Of a DNA stretch of 45,801 nt, positions 6,936-16,135 are shown in pieces. The notes beneath the pieces are model-generated. The model worked only from the letters and a program-made list of their open reading frames with translations, was not told the DNA's origin and ran no database searches. Position 1 is the first letter of the stretch; every line of letters starts with the position of its first letter. Source of the DNA: Bdellovibrionales bacterium (GTDB lineage Bacteria; Bdellovibrionota; Bdellovibrionia; Bdellovibrionales; UBA1609). Both the position numbers and the translations under genes were made by a program. The stretch is taken from contig JALZUR010000013.1 in NCBI GenBank assembly GCA_023301025.1, forward strand, positions 1 through 45,801, given 5' to 3'.

Positions 6936-8369
6936 TCATAAACTTATTTTTTCTATAAAATCTTTTGGAATATTGTCAAAACTACCATTAGACATAAAAA
7001 GAATAAGACAGTTTTTTCTCACTTTAGAACATAAAAAGTCTATTAGCTCTTCTTTATTTTTAGGGGCAAGTGCGTCTCCACCACTTTTATTTATGTCATC
7101 AGCAAGGCTTTGGGTTGAAAATGTGTCTAGTTTTGATTTTTTTGAAACTGGCGCAATCACTGATTGGTCGCTGCTTTTAAAGCTTTTCACATAATCACTT
7201 TGAAAAACGGAACGCCTTGATGTGGCAGATCTTGGTTCGAAAACAGCTACAATTTCTTTTTCCGGGTACCTCAACTTAAACGACTCAATTGTAGATTTAA
7301 CAGCTGTTGGGTGATGGGCAAAATCCTCAAACACTGTGACTGAACTGTTTTCATAGATCTTTTGCTGTCTTCTTTTAACACCTTTATAGCTCTTTGCAGA
7401 CTCTATAATTTTATTAATATCTAACCCCCTATAACTAAGCAAAGTTAACACTGATAAAAAATTTAATGAATTATAGGTGCCAAACCACGATCCAAAAAAT
7501 TGAATCTCTTTATCCCCAATTTTTACTAAAAGCTCTGTTCCCTTATCTGTTACTCTTTCTTTTAAAATACACGAATCATTATAAGACTCTAATCCATATG
7601 AGAGTTTTTTAAACTTTGTATCATACCTATTAAGAATATCTTTAATATTCTTATCATCTCCATTGTAAACCAAAACTGAGTCTTCTCTTTTTATAGATTC
7701 AATTAAAATGCAAAAAGCTTTCTTAACATCTTCAAGATCATCGTAGATATCTATATGATCAAACTCCACCCCTGTTAAAATGGTGTTCTTTGGATGGTAG
7801 TGTTTAAATTTAGGAACCTTATCAAAAAATGCAGTGTCGTACTCATCCCCTTCAATAACAAACCACTCAGAATCCCGTGCAGAAAAAGAGTATTCAAAAT
7901 TATTAGGAACTCCACCAATAAGAAAACCAGGATTTTGGTTTAAAGTCTCTAAGGCCCATGCAGCCATGCTTGTTGTCGTGGTTTTCCCATGTGTTCCACA
8001 ACATACCAGGCTTTGCCTTTCTTTTAAAAAAATTTCTCCCAGTAACGATGGTAAAGATGTAAAAGGAATTTCACTATTTAATAAAGCTTTAGTCTCTTCC
8101 ATTTTTTTAGTGATTACATTTCCCACAACTACAAAGTCAGGTGCAGGGCTTAGATTTTCTTTTTTAAAGCCTTTCATAATAGGCACGCCCAAGCTTTCTA
8201 ATTGTGTAGACATAGGCGGATAAACATTTTGATCACTGCCTGTAATCTTAAAGCCTTTTTCTTTTAGTAGCCCCGCAAGACTTCCCATAGCTGTCCCGCA
8301 TATGCCCATTAAATGTATATGCGCCCCTTTTTTTAAACTTCTAAATTTTTCTAAATCAGGACTGTTCAT
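6936..8369 (-). CDS. mpl: UDP-N-acetylmuramate:L-Ala-gamma-D-Glu-meso-Dap ligase
   Basis: Recycles the tripeptide from degraded peptidoglycan by joining it to UDP-MurNAc in the cytoplasm, using ATP. 477 residues in the Mur-ligase fold: N-terminal UDP-sugar domain (HIHLMGICGTAMGSLAGLL, TGSDQNVYPPMSTQL), P-loop GTHGKTTTT (125-133) and C-terminal ligase domain (EDFAHHPTAV). Mpl rather than MurC is indicated by IGGVPNNF and EGDEYDTAFFDK (173-184), where MurC has a shorter DESD-type block. A good SD (AAGGAG, 7 bases before ATG) lies inside the upstream gene, which overlaps by 14 bases. The ldcA gene in the same operon supports a recycling role. Confidence 0.92.
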   Translation of the reverse strand: MNSPDLEKFRSLKKGAHIHLMGICGTAMGSLAGLLKEKGFKITGSDQNVYPPMSTQLESLGVPIMKGFKKENLSPAPDFVVVGNVITKKMEETKALLNSEIPFTSLPSLLGEIFLKERQSLVCCGTHGKTTTTSMAAWALETLNQNPGFLIGGVPNNFEYSFSARDSEWFVIEGDEYDTAFFDKVPKFKHYHPKNTILTGVEFDHIDIYDDLEDVKKAFCILIESIKREDSVLVYNGDDKNIKDILNRYDTKFKKLSYGLESYNDSCILKERVTDKGTELLVKIGDKEIQFFGSWFGTYNSLNFLSVLTLLSYRGLDINKIIESAKSYKGVKRRQQKIYENSSVTVFEDFAHHPTAVKSTIESFKLRYPEKEIVAVFEPRSATSRRSVFQSDYVKSFKSSDQSVIAPVSKKSKLDTFSTQSLADDINKSGGDALAPKNKEELIDFLCSKVRKNCLILFMSNGSFDNIPKDFIEKISL

Positions 8370-9369
8370 TTAAAAACTCCTTATATAAAAGATCATGAAC
8401 CCAAGGTCTAAAGTCTTTAAAATTATTATTAGTGCGTTCTGGGTATGTTCTGTTACTTAAAACTGAAACATAAAAATCTACCTTTGGATCAAACCAAAAT
8501 GATGTCCCCGTAAAACCAAGATGTCCAATAGAGTCTTTTGAAAAAAACGACCCTGCAGTTGAAGCACTGCCAGAAGGCATCATAAACCCCATAGTCCACC
8601 CTTTAGTCTTTTTCTTAAAGTAATCAGGATTATAAACATCTCTAAGAACAAAATAAAACTGAAACATATCTTCAATGGAACCAAAAAGACCAGCATGCGT
8701 TGATGCCCCACCCATGGCCCATGTATTGTCATCAAAAACTTCAGCTTGAAGTTTTCTTTTACGCCACTTGCACTTTTCTGTAGGTGCATACAGTGATTTT
8801 TTAAACATGCTGATGTTGTCTGTATTAAAATGAAAACCTTTAGAAAGTTTAAACTTCTTTTTTAAATCTTCTAAGATAAGGTCCATACTTTTAAAACCTT
8901 CTAGCTCTCGGACAACTTGATATAAGATTAAATAACCAAGATCAGAGTATAAAGGTTTTGTATTCTGTAGTTTATTCAGGTCTTTACGAAGTAGATTTTT
9001 TAAACATAAGTTTTTATTAGAGGTTTTATTTAACTCTTTATAATGCTCTTTGTGGGATTCAAGCCCTGAGGTGTGTGTAAGAAAACTCTCCAAAGTTATC
9101 TTCGTTTCATGAAGCCAAGGAAGAACATCACAAACCCTAGTTTTTAAAAAATTTTTATCGCTCTTACTTTTATCTAAAAAATAAAGACCTGTAAAAATTG
9201 ATTTAGTCATTGAGGCTAAATCATAAAATTTATAAGCTTTTCCAAAGTTGTAAATGTAGGACTTTTTACCTTTAAAACCAACAACAACAGAGCATGAAAA
9301 ATTACTATGCTGATTTTTATTAAGAAGTTTTAAAAGCTTCTCTGAAATTTTTCGATCTAGGCGAGTCAT
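8356..9369 (-). CDS. Beta-lactamase-fold serine hydrolase (S12/class C type), no signal peptide
   Basis: 337 residues with the serine beta-lactamase/penicillin-binding fold signatures: SMTK (Ser53-Lys56) as the SxxK nucleophile motif, YSD (141-143) in the YxN position, and HLGFTG (283-288) in the place of the KTG strand. WAMGGASTHAGLFGS and SFWFDPKVDFYVSVLSN are typical of the esterase/D-aminopeptidase-like subgroup. There is no signal peptide, so it should act in the cytoplasm, unlike true beta-lactamases. It starts 3 bases after ldcA and overlaps mpl by 14 bases. This placement between two muropeptide-recycling enzymes suggests it hydrolyses a cell-wall peptide, amide or ester during recycling; that is inference. 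Resistance to beta-lactams is not implied. Confidence 0.82.
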   Translation of the reverse strand: MTRLDRKISEKLLKLLNKNQHSNFSCSVVVGFKGKKSYIYNFGKAYKFYDLASMTKSIFTGLYFLDKSKSDKNFLKTRVCDVLPWLHETKITLESFLTHTSGLESHKEHYKELNKTSNKNLCLKNLLRKDLNKLQNTKPLYSDLGYLILYQVVRELEGFKSMDLILEDLKKKFKLSKGFHFNTDNISMFKKSLYAPTEKCKWRKRKLQAEVFDDNTWAMGGASTHAGLFGSIEDMFQFYFVLRDVYNPDYFKKKTKGWTMGFMMPSGSASTAGSFFSKDSIGHLGFTGTSFWFDPKVDFYVSVLSNRTYPERTNNNFKDFRPWVHDLLYKEFLNEQS

Positions 9370-9372
9370 ACT

Positions 9373-10293
9373 TTATATATTGTTTATCAGACAAGGTGCT
9401 TCGTCTAGTCTAAGCTCTGTCTTTTTCATAAACCACAAGGGCCTGTTGTTTTTATGCTCATGTCCTGCACTTAATCCCCATAAAACAGGCAGCTTTAAAT
9501 TTAAAGACCACTCATGGACTGCTTTTTTTATAAGCTCTTCTTGATTTTTATTTGAATGAATCATGTGACCAAAAATAAGGGCTGAAACACCATCAAAGAA
9601 GCCAGCTTGAAACATGTGAGTAAGATGCCTTATAACTTTATAAGCAGGCTCTTCAACCTCTTCTATGAAAAGTATTTTATTTGAAGCTCCCTTGTTAAAG
9701 GGTGTACCTAAAAGACTCACTAAAGTTGTTAAATTTCCTCCAACAACTTGTCCTCGAATCGAAGCATTTGATTTATTTTGTGATTTGTTTAAGAACATCA
9801 AGTTCTCAAATCTAAAAGGCTCACCCAAGTTATCAAGTACCAAGTCCATTTGCTTTAAAACCTGTTCGCTATGTAAATTTTTACTAAAACTATTGGGATG
9901 AGGAGCGTGAAGGCTTGCCTTATTTAAATGCATATTTAAAAAGTAATGGATGGATGTGTTGTCACTAAAACCCATAAAAATTTTGTCATCTTTAAAGTTG
10001 ATATCTTTAAAAAACGGTAAAAGTTGGTGTGAACCATACCCCCCTCTTAGGGACCAAACATATTTGGAATCCAAAGATTCAAAAGCCTCTTTAAGCTCCT
10101 CAAATCTAACCCTTAAACTCTCAGAACAGAGTAAATCAGAACTCTCATCACGTAGAAGGTGATCTCTAAAAACAAGAGTAACTCCCTTATTTGCCCAGTA
10201 CTTTACAGTATTTGTTAACTCTGCAGAGGCTAGCTTAAATGCCGGTGAAACCAACATTACCCTCAAATTTGTTGCAGCAGAAGCCTGAGTCAT
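9373..10293 (-). CDS. ldcA: LD-carboxypeptidase (S66), muropeptide recycling
   Basis: Removes the terminal D-Ala from L-Ala-D-Glu-Dap-D-Ala, giving the tripeptide that Mpl uses. 306 residues, cytoplasmic (no signal peptide). S66 features in order: LVSPAF, SLRGGYGSHQLLPF, GFSDNT with nucleophile Ser110, GQVVGGNLTTL, FIEEVEEPAY with catalytic Glu211, and GLSAGHEHKNN with His278, together the Ser-Glu-His triad. The start is ATG at 10293, preceded by AAGGAG. It lies 23 bases after the GNAT gene and 3 bases before the serine hydrolase gene. All key residues are present. Confidence 0.92.
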   Translation of the reverse strand: MTQASAATNLRVMLVSPAFKLASAELTNTVKYWANKGVTLVFRDHLLRDESSDLLCSESLRVRFEELKEAFESLDSKYVWSLRGGYGSHQLLPFFKDINFKDDKIFMGFSDNTSIHYFLNMHLNKASLHAPHPNSFSKNLHSEQVLKQMDLVLDNLGEPFRFENLMFLNKSQNKSNASIRGQVVGGNLTTLVSLLGTPFNKGASNKILFIEEVEEPAYKVIRHLTHMFQAGFFDGVSALIFGHMIHSNKNQEELIKKAVHEWSLNLKLPVLWGLSAGHEHKNNRPLWFMKKTELRLDEAPCLINNI

Positions 10294-10316
10294 AACCTTA
10301 TACTCCTTATTATGTT

Positions 10317-10886
10317 TTATTTATAAGTAATTGATTTTGTGAGTAAAAAGTGAGGTATGCCCTGATCAGTTATAAACTCAGATCCCTGTACCTCAAAACC
10401 AAATTTTAAATAAAAAGGCAGAATACTACTTCTTGCATTACACCAGATACTCTTAACAAAATCTGTTTTATTAGCATGTTCTAAAAGGCCATCTAAAATT
10501 TTAGCTCCAAGACCATAGCCTTGAAAATCTTTAGAAACAGCCATGCCTCTAATTCTAAAAAACTCTTCGTTTAGATCATCATTTTGATCTTCCATAACTA
10601 TTGTACCGCAAGCCAAAAGTTTTGCATCGGGCTTACAAACTTCACTGTTAGTATTTGTAATTCCATCCTCAAAAACACCCAGATGGAGGGTTGAAGTTAG
10701 ACTGTCTTTTTCATATTCGACAAGTCTTTTTGCTCTTTTATAGTGGAGTGTTTCATGCCTTAGTTTAATCATTTTTTCAAAATCAGTATCTTTTTTAGCA
10801 CCTAAATCAGCGTTGGTATCAGCTGTACTTTGCCCAATTGGACTTATGGCTTTTAGAACGACTTTAAGATTATTATCCAAACTCAT
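10317..10886 (-). CDS. GNAT family N-acetyltransferase
   Basis: Acetyl-CoA-dependent acetyltransferase fold, 189 residues. The acetyl-CoA loop is in FRIRGMAVSKDFQGYGLG (about 128-145; Q-x-x-G-x-G), followed by the second half of the fold (NARSSILPFYLKFGFEVQG) with the usual Tyr. The first 30 residues are unlike other GNATs. The substrate is unknown. It is the first gene of the ldcA-mpl operon, so a link to muropeptide or amino-sugar recycling is possible but unproven. It diverges from purF with about 106 bases between them. Confidence 0.8.
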   Translation of the reverse strand: MSLDNNLKVVLKAISPIGQSTADTNADLGAKKDTDFEKMIKLRHETLHYKRAKRLVEYEKDSLTSTLHLGVFEDGITNTNSEVCKPDAKLLACGTIVMEDQNDDLNEEFFRIRGMAVSKDFQGYGLGAKILDGLLEHANKTDFVKSIWCNARSSILPFYLKFGFEVQGSEFITDQGIPHFLLTKSITYK

Positions 10887-10992
10887 GAAAAGAACCTACT
10901 ATACTTTTTAAGGTCTTTGTAGCTTCTAAAAGATCTGAAGCGTTTTACACTTTTACATTGATTATACAGCCTTAAGTGCTATCACTTTTATC

Positions 10993-12507
10993 ATGTGTGG
11001 TGTACTTGCAATCTTTAAAAACCAACCTGTGGGCACAGAGCTTTTTGATGGCCTTACAAGTCTTCAACACCGTGGACAAGATGCCGCGGGCATCTCTACT
11101 TTAGAGACCACAGGTAGAATAAACACGGTCAAGGGTGCTGGCTTAGTAAGAGATGTTATACGCACAAGACATATGCATCGCTTAAAAGGTCACATGGGAA
11201 TAGGGCATGTAAGATACCCTACGGCAGGGACAGACTCTAAAGAGTCGGCCCAACCCTTTTATGTAAATTCCCCTTTTGGAATAACCTTAGCTCACAACGG
11301 AAACCTTGTTAATGTTGATGAACTCATCACAGATTTATCTGATAAAGACTTTAGACATTTAAACACAGGCTCTGACTCCGAAGTTTTATTAAATATTCTG
11401 GCTCATGAACTCCAAAAAGAAAGTATAGATTCAAAACCAACTGTTAAAGAAATCTTTAAAGCAGTAGAAAAAGTTCATGAACGCTGTGAAGGCGCGTACG
11501 CTGTTACAGCTCTTATCTCAGGCCTGGGCGTTCTTGCTTTTAGAGATCCACAAGGCATAAGACCTTTAGTTTACGGCACTCAGAAAAGCCAATTAAAAGA
11601 CAATTTGTCTGACCATCTTAATAATGATTCAGCTGACCAAAAATTTAAAAAAGACCATATTATAGCCTCAGAAACAGTTGCCTTAGATCAACTCAACTAC
11701 ACATTTGAAAAAAATATTTCTCCTGGTGGAATGATATTTATTGATCTTGAGGGGCAAGTTCATGAGCCTAATAAAAGTAGTGAACTAAAAACCCCTAACC
11801 CCTGTTTGTTTGAATTTGTTTATATGGCAAGACCTGACTCAATTATTGATGAGATCTCCGTTCACAAAACACGCTTACGCCTTGGTGATAAACTAGGGCA
11901 TCAAATTAAAAAAGAATGGGCTGATAAAGACATTGATGTAGTCATGCCGATACCTGACACCAGTAGAACAGCTGCTTCAGTTGTGGCAAATATTTTAGAT
12001 GTAAAATTTAGAGAGGGATTTATAAAAAATCGTTACATTGGGCGAACTTTTATTATGCCAGGGCAAGAGACTAGAAAAAAATCTGTAAGACAAAAACTAA
12101 ACACAATAGATTTAGAGTTTGATGGTAAAAATGTACTTTTAGTTGATGACTCTATTGTAAGAGGTACAACCAGTAAGGAAATAATCAGCATGGCAAGAGA
12201 GGCAGGGGCTAAAAAAGTATTTTTTGCCTCAGCATCTCCAATGGTAGCCTACCCTAATGTATACGGTATTGATATGCCAGCAGCTGATGAACTCATCGCA
12301 CATAACAGAACAGTTGATGAGATTAACACACTTATTGGATCAGACAGTTTGATCTTTCAAAAACTTGAAAAACTTTATGAAGCTTGCAGTGAAGGCAATC
12401 CGAAAATAACAAACTTCGAAGACTCCGTTTTTACAGGAAACTACATATGCGGTGACATTGGAAAAAGCTACCTTGAAAAACTCTACTCTTCTAGGTCTAA
12501 ACGCTAG
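10993..12507 (+). CDS. purF: Amidophosphoribosyltransferase
   Basis: First committed step of purine synthesis: PRPP plus glutamine to 5-phosphoribosylamine. 504 residues. Cys2 of MCGVLAIF is the N-terminal glutaminase nucleophile, exposed after Met removal, with no propeptide. LQHRGQDAAG, HVRYPTAG and HNGNLVN follow. The C-terminal phosphoribosyltransferase domain has the PRPP loop VLLVDDSIVRGTTS (about 379-392). No SD is evident before the ATG; a TATACA box at 10962-10967 may be the -10. It is separate from the main purine operon, which is on the opposite strand 0.6 kb further on. purD, purH, purE and purK are not in the window. Confidence 0.96.
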   Translation: MCGVLAIFKNQPVGTELFDGLTSLQHRGQDAAGISTLETTGRINTVKGAGLVRDVIRTRHMHRLKGHMGIGHVRYPTAGTDSKESAQPFYVNSPFGITLAHNGNLVNVDELITDLSDKDFRHLNTGSDSEVLLNILAHELQKESIDSKPTVKEIFKAVEKVHERCEGAYAVTALISGLGVLAFRDPQGIRPLVYGTQKSQLKDNLSDHLNNDSADQKFKKDHIIASETVALDQLNYTFEKNISPGGMIFIDLEGQVHEPNKSSELKTPNPCLFEFVYMARPDSIIDEISVHKTRLRLGDKLGHQIKKEWADKDIDVVMPIPDTSRTAASVVANILDVKFREGFIKNRYIGRTFIMPGQETRKKSVRQKLNTIDLEFDGKNVLLVDDSIVRGTTSKEIISMAREAGAKKVFFASASPMVAYPNVYGIDMPAADELIAHNRTVDEINTLIGSDSLIFQKLEKLYEACSEGNPKITNFEDSVFTGNYICGDIGKSYLEKLYSSRSKR

Positions 12508-12638
12508 TTTCTTAAACGACTAAATACTTTACAGTCTAAGTAAATAATTTAATTTATTTACATGACTCTTAGTAAAATACACACATCAAAATTTAAGAGC
12601 TACTTTTTTTACATCCAATTTAACAAAAGGTTATATAA

Positions 12639-13028
12639 ATGAAAAATACAATGCTGTTAACAGTTCTACTATTACTAACTTGCACTAAATCCTTTGCGAC
12701 TCAACCACCTGTAGACGGGAACTTCCCAGAGCCAAGATCTGTAAATTTATCAAAATACCTGATGATAATTGAATCCGAAGACGTTCATACTTTTTTGAGA
12801 AAGAGTTCATATATCTCATCTGTAGAATGTGACCGTGATAATAGCTGCACTGTTAACTTCACTAATACTTATGATGACAAAGGCGCTTTAAATGAGCCTC
12901 AAGAATGTCAATTGTTAGTAGAATTCAGAACGATTGATACAGGAAATATAGACTATACAACTGGAAGTACAATTTATATAGACTACATTTATGAAGTCAG
13001 TAAAAGTCTAGAGTGCCAATCAAATTAA
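12639..13028 (+). CDS. Small secreted protein with four cysteines, unknown family
   Basis: 129 residues; not recognised. N-terminal signal peptide (MKNTMLLTVLLLLTCTKSFA, likely cut after Ala20). The mature part has four Cys (64, 70, 90, 126), enough for two disulfides, and no membrane segment, so it should be periplasmic or secreted. SD AAAAGG lies about nine bases before the ATG. It follows purF by 131 bases and converges with purL. No functional hint is given by its neighbours; probably lineage-specific. Confidence 0.7.
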   Translation: MKNTMLLTVLLLLTCTKSFATQPPVDGNFPEPRSVNLSKYLMIIESEDVHTFLRKSSYISSVECDRDNSCTVNFTNTYDDKGALNEPQECQLLVEFRTIDTGNIDYTTGSTIYIDYIYEVSKSLECQSN

Positions 13029-13029
13029 A

Positions 13030-13063
13030 TGTTTAAGTTTTACTTAAAACATAAACTTAAACA
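13030..13063. terminator. Hairpin between convergent genes, likely bidirectional terminator
   Basis: Perfect 11-base inverted repeat TGTTTAAGTTT (13030-13040) / AAACTTAAACA (13053-13063) with a 12-base loop. It lies between the plus-strand secreted protein and the minus-strand purL. T-rich sequence follows on the minus side (TTTAATTTG); none clearly follows on plus. Confidence 0.55.
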
Positions 13064-13090
13064 ACTAACTAGAAATTTAAAGAAGTAGTT

Positions 13091-15241
13091 TTAGACACCT
13101 ACTTTTTTATTCCACGAATCTTTTGATTCTTTTTTTAGTCTTTCAACATCTATTATAGACTCACTGTACTTAAGTTCTCCACCCTCTTTAGTTTGACCTA
13201 AATATACAAATCCAAAGTCTTCAGGAATATCAAGATCAGGAGAGTTTTTAAATTCTAAGACAACTTCATAAAGGCTTTCTGAAAAAAGTCTTTCATCGTC
13301 GATTTCAACGTCCAAATCAAAACCAATATTTTTTGAAGACATTTTGAATAGTGAGCCCATTAGGCCCATTGAACCAACAACACGTGAAGATAAAAGTGAA
13401 CTTTTTTTAGAACGAGCAATTTCAATTAAAATTTTAGAAAACTCATTAACTTTTTTAAACTCTAAATCACCTGAACCTTGAATATTTTCAAGAAAAGCGC
13501 CAGACCAAATAAAATCTCTACATGAAAGTAAATAAACCTCAGATCCTACATTTTGAAAACTTGATCTTACGGGCTCGTAATCATCTAAAACTTTTTGAGT
13601 GTTTAAACCAACAACACCAACAGAAGGCGTTGGGCAAATGTTCTCTCCTTCGGTTTCATTGAATAGACTCACATTCCCAGAAATAATAGGAGATTTAAAG
13701 CTCTCACAAGCAAGGCTTAATCCCTTTAAGCTTGAGGCAAAGTCACCCATAACCTCAGGTCTTAATGGGTTTCCAAAATTTAAACAGTCCGTCACAGCCC
13801 ATGGCTCATAGCCTTTAGAAGACAGGGCAAGAGCCGGATGCAGAAAAGCGTCAGCTCCACCAAAAAAAGGATTTAAACTCATTAGTTTTTGTCTGCAGCC
13901 CAGAGCTATACCAACAGATCTTTTACTTTCCGGGAGAACAACAGCACCAATCTGTTCAGAACAATCAAGAAGTGTAGAGGCACCAACTCTTTGATCATAT
14001 TGGTCATACACCCACTCTTTGGAAGCTCCATGAACAGAATGAAAGTAGCCTAAAAGATCAGTTGATGATTCAACCTGATCATTTTCAATAAACATTTTTG
14101 TTTCAAACTCATGGTTGTATTCAGGAGCTTTACCAACAATAAGATTCGGATCAATCTTACAAAGTGTATCACCCTTCCATAAGAGTAGAATTTCAGGCTC
14201 TTTTCTAACGTGACCAACACATACAGCATCAAGCCCCCATTTTTTAAACACCATTTCAATCTTATCTAAATTTTCAGCTTTACACGTTAGAAGCATACGC
14301 TCCTGGCTTTCAGAAAGTAAAATCTCTTCAGGAGTTAGAGTCTGATCTCTTAATGGGACTTTTGACAGATCAAGTTCTAAACCAAGACCACCACCATAAG
14401 ACATTTCAAAACTAGAGCTTGTTAAACCAGCAGCTCCCATATCTTGTACAGCCTCAACAAGTCCACTTTTCATAACTTCTAAACAACTTTCAATAAGACA
14501 CTTTTCATAAAAAGGATCTCCTATTTGAATAGTCGGTCTCTTACTTTCCGAATCTTTGTCAAAAGATTCAGAGGCCATAGAAGCACCATGAACACCGTCT
14601 CGGCCTGTCTTTGCACCCACATAAACTAAAAGATTACCTGGAATTTTAATTTTTGAAGAAATAATTTTATCTTCTTTACCGTAGTATCCAAGGGCAAAAG
14701 CATTTACTAAATTGTTTTTATTATAAGAACTGTGAAATTTGGTTTTTCCAGTAACATTTGGAACACCTACACAGTTTCCGTAAAATGAAATTCCTGAGAC
14801 CACACCACTTACAAGTTCCGATAGTCTATTAGATCCACTTTCTCCAAAGCAAAGATAGTTTGCTAAAGCAATCGGTCTTGCTCCCATAGTAAAGATGTCT
14901 CTTAAGATTCCACCAACACCTGTTGCAGCACCTTGAAAGGGTTCAATAAAACTTGGGTGGTTGTGACTCTCCATTTTAAAAGCAATGCGCTCACCTTCAC
15001 CTAAATCAACAACCCCTGCGTTTTCACCTTCTTCAGAAACAATTCTGTCAGATGTATTATAAAGCTTTCTTAAAAATGTTTTAGATGATTTATAACTGCA
15101 GTGCTCGCTCCATAGGCTTGAAAAAAGAGCCCATTCAATATCCGTAAGATTTTCTTTTTTTAAAAGCTTTAAAGCATAGTCATACTCATTTTTTGATAAA
15201 CCATAATGCTTTAATTTTTCAACTAGATTTTTAGACTCCAC
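13091..15241 (-). CDS. purL: Phosphoribosylformylglycinamidine synthase, small PurL subunit
   Basis: ATP-dependent conversion of FGAR to FGAM using ammonia delivered by PurQ. 716 residues, the short PurL that works with separate PurQ and PurS, not the 1,300-residue fused enzyme of E. coli. Recognisable blocks: WSEHCSYKSSKTFLR, FKMESHNHPSFIEPFQGAATGVGG, IFTMGARPIALANYL, AVQDMGAAGLTSSSFEM and AVTDCLNFGNPLRPEVMGDF. The start abuts the purQ stop with no gap. It is the last gene of the purine operon. Confidence 0.96.
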   Translation of the reverse strand: MESKNLVEKLKHYGLSKNEYDYALKLLKKENLTDIEWALFSSLWSEHCSYKSSKTFLRKLYNTSDRIVSEEGENAGVVDLGEGERIAFKMESHNHPSFIEPFQGAATGVGGILRDIFTMGARPIALANYLCFGESGSNRLSELVSGVVSGISFYGNCVGVPNVTGKTKFHSSYNKNNLVNAFALGYYGKEDKIISSKIKIPGNLLVYVGAKTGRDGVHGASMASESFDKDSESKRPTIQIGDPFYEKCLIESCLEVMKSGLVEAVQDMGAAGLTSSSFEMSYGGGLGLELDLSKVPLRDQTLTPEEILLSESQERMLLTCKAENLDKIEMVFKKWGLDAVCVGHVRKEPEILLLWKGDTLCKIDPNLIVGKAPEYNHEFETKMFIENDQVESSTDLLGYFHSVHGASKEWVYDQYDQRVGASTLLDCSEQIGAVVLPESKRSVGIALGCRQKLMSLNPFFGGADAFLHPALALSSKGYEPWAVTDCLNFGNPLRPEVMGDFASSLKGLSLACESFKSPIISGNVSLFNETEGENICPTPSVGVVGLNTQKVLDDYEPVRSSFQNVGSEVYLLSCRDFIWSGAFLENIQGSGDLEFKKVNEFSKILIEIARSKKSSLLSSRVVGSMGLMGSLFKMSSKNIGFDLDVEIDDERLFSESLYEVVLEFKNSPDLDIPEDFGFVYLGQTKEGGELKYSESIIDVERLKKESKDSWNKKVGV

Positions 15242-15907
15242 TTAAATATCCTTATTAACGAGTAGTTTTTCAAAAAATTCTTTACCATGTTGAGATCCCA
15301 TCCAAGTACTCATAGCGCGTTCAGGGTGTGGCATTAAGGCAGCTACATTTTTATCTTCATTTAAAACACCAGCAATATCTCCAACACTTCCGTTTGGATT
15401 ATCCTTATAGGTTAACCAAACTTGATCCTTACTTCTAAGTGTCTCTAATTCTGAGTTTGTTACATAAAAGCACCCATCACCGTGGGCAATAGGTATTCTG
15501 CATTCTTTTTCATTTAAAGACCAAAGAGAATTTTTAGATTCAGATTTCAAAGTCACCCATCTGTCAATAAAACTTAACTCTTTGTTCTTTACTAGAGCTC
15601 CAGGTAAAAGCCCTCTTTCCGTTAAAACTTGAAAACCATTACAGATCCCAAGAACTGGACCACCTTGTTTTGCAAAGGCTTCCACATCATCCATTACTGT
15701 AGTTTTTGCAGCTAAGGCACCTGATCTTAAATAATCTCCATAAGAAAAACCACCAGGCAAAACAAGTCCATCATAATCATTAATATTAAAGTGATCTTCA
15801 TACCACAACCAATGAGCCTCTAGACCGTTTGTAGAATCAACGGCCCTATAAACATCAGCATCACAGTTTGTACCTAAAAACCTAACAACACCAATCTTTC
15901 TACTCAT
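15242..15907 (-). CDS. purQ: FGAM synthase glutaminase subunit
   Basis: Class I glutamine amidotransferase that supplies ammonia to PurL. 221 residues. The triad is Cys89 (GICNGFQVL), His194 and Glu196 (MPHPERAM). LPGGFSYGDYLRSGA is the typical PurQ block. It abuts purS upstream and purL downstream with no spare bases, consistent with coupled translation of the three-part complex. Confidence 0.96.
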   Translation of the reverse strand: MSRKIGVVRFLGTNCDADVYRAVDSTNGLEAHWLWYEDHFNINDYDGLVLPGGFSYGDYLRSGALAAKTTVMDDVEAFAKQGGPVLGICNGFQVLTERGLLPGALVKNKELSFIDRWVTLKSESKNSLWSLNEKECRIPIAHGDGCFYVTNSELETLRSKDQVWLTYKDNPNGSVGDIAGVLNEDKNVAALMPHPERAMSTWMGSQHGKEFFEKLLVNKDI

Positions 15908-16135
15908 CTAAGCCTCAACTTCAAAGACTTCTATATCTTCAATAAGAGGATTAAAAAGAACATAGTCAGCCATTTTTAAAAGCTCATCTTTATTTTTTTC
16001 AGATTCAATCTCGACATAACGTCCAACCTTGCACTCACTTAAAGAAAACCCACCTCTTTCTAAAACCTGTTTAACAGCCCGTCCCTGAGAATCTAGAACA
16101 TCTTTTTTTGGCATAACTCTAATTCCATACTTCAT
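15908..16135 (-). CDS. purS: FGAM synthase structural subunit
   Basis: Small dimeric protein that holds PurQ and PurL together. 75 residues, normal size (family about 80). Typical start (IRVMPKKDVLDSQGRAV) and end (NPLIEDIEVFEVE). It overlaps the end of purC by four bases (ATGA) and is followed at once by purQ. Confidence 0.93.
   Translation of the reverse strand: MKYGIRVMPKKDVLDSQGRAVKQVLERGGFSLSECKVGRYVEIESEKNKDELLKMADYVLFNPLIEDIEVFEVEA

Noticed and set aside
7834-8223. 129-residue plus-strand frame
   Set aside because: Antisense to the well-supported mpl gene, no SD, no recognisable domain.
12625-12640. 16-base identity AAAAGGTTATATAAAT with 45290-45305
   Set aside because: AT-rich; in the first site it is simply the SD and start of a gene, in the second no start follows. 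Likely chance.
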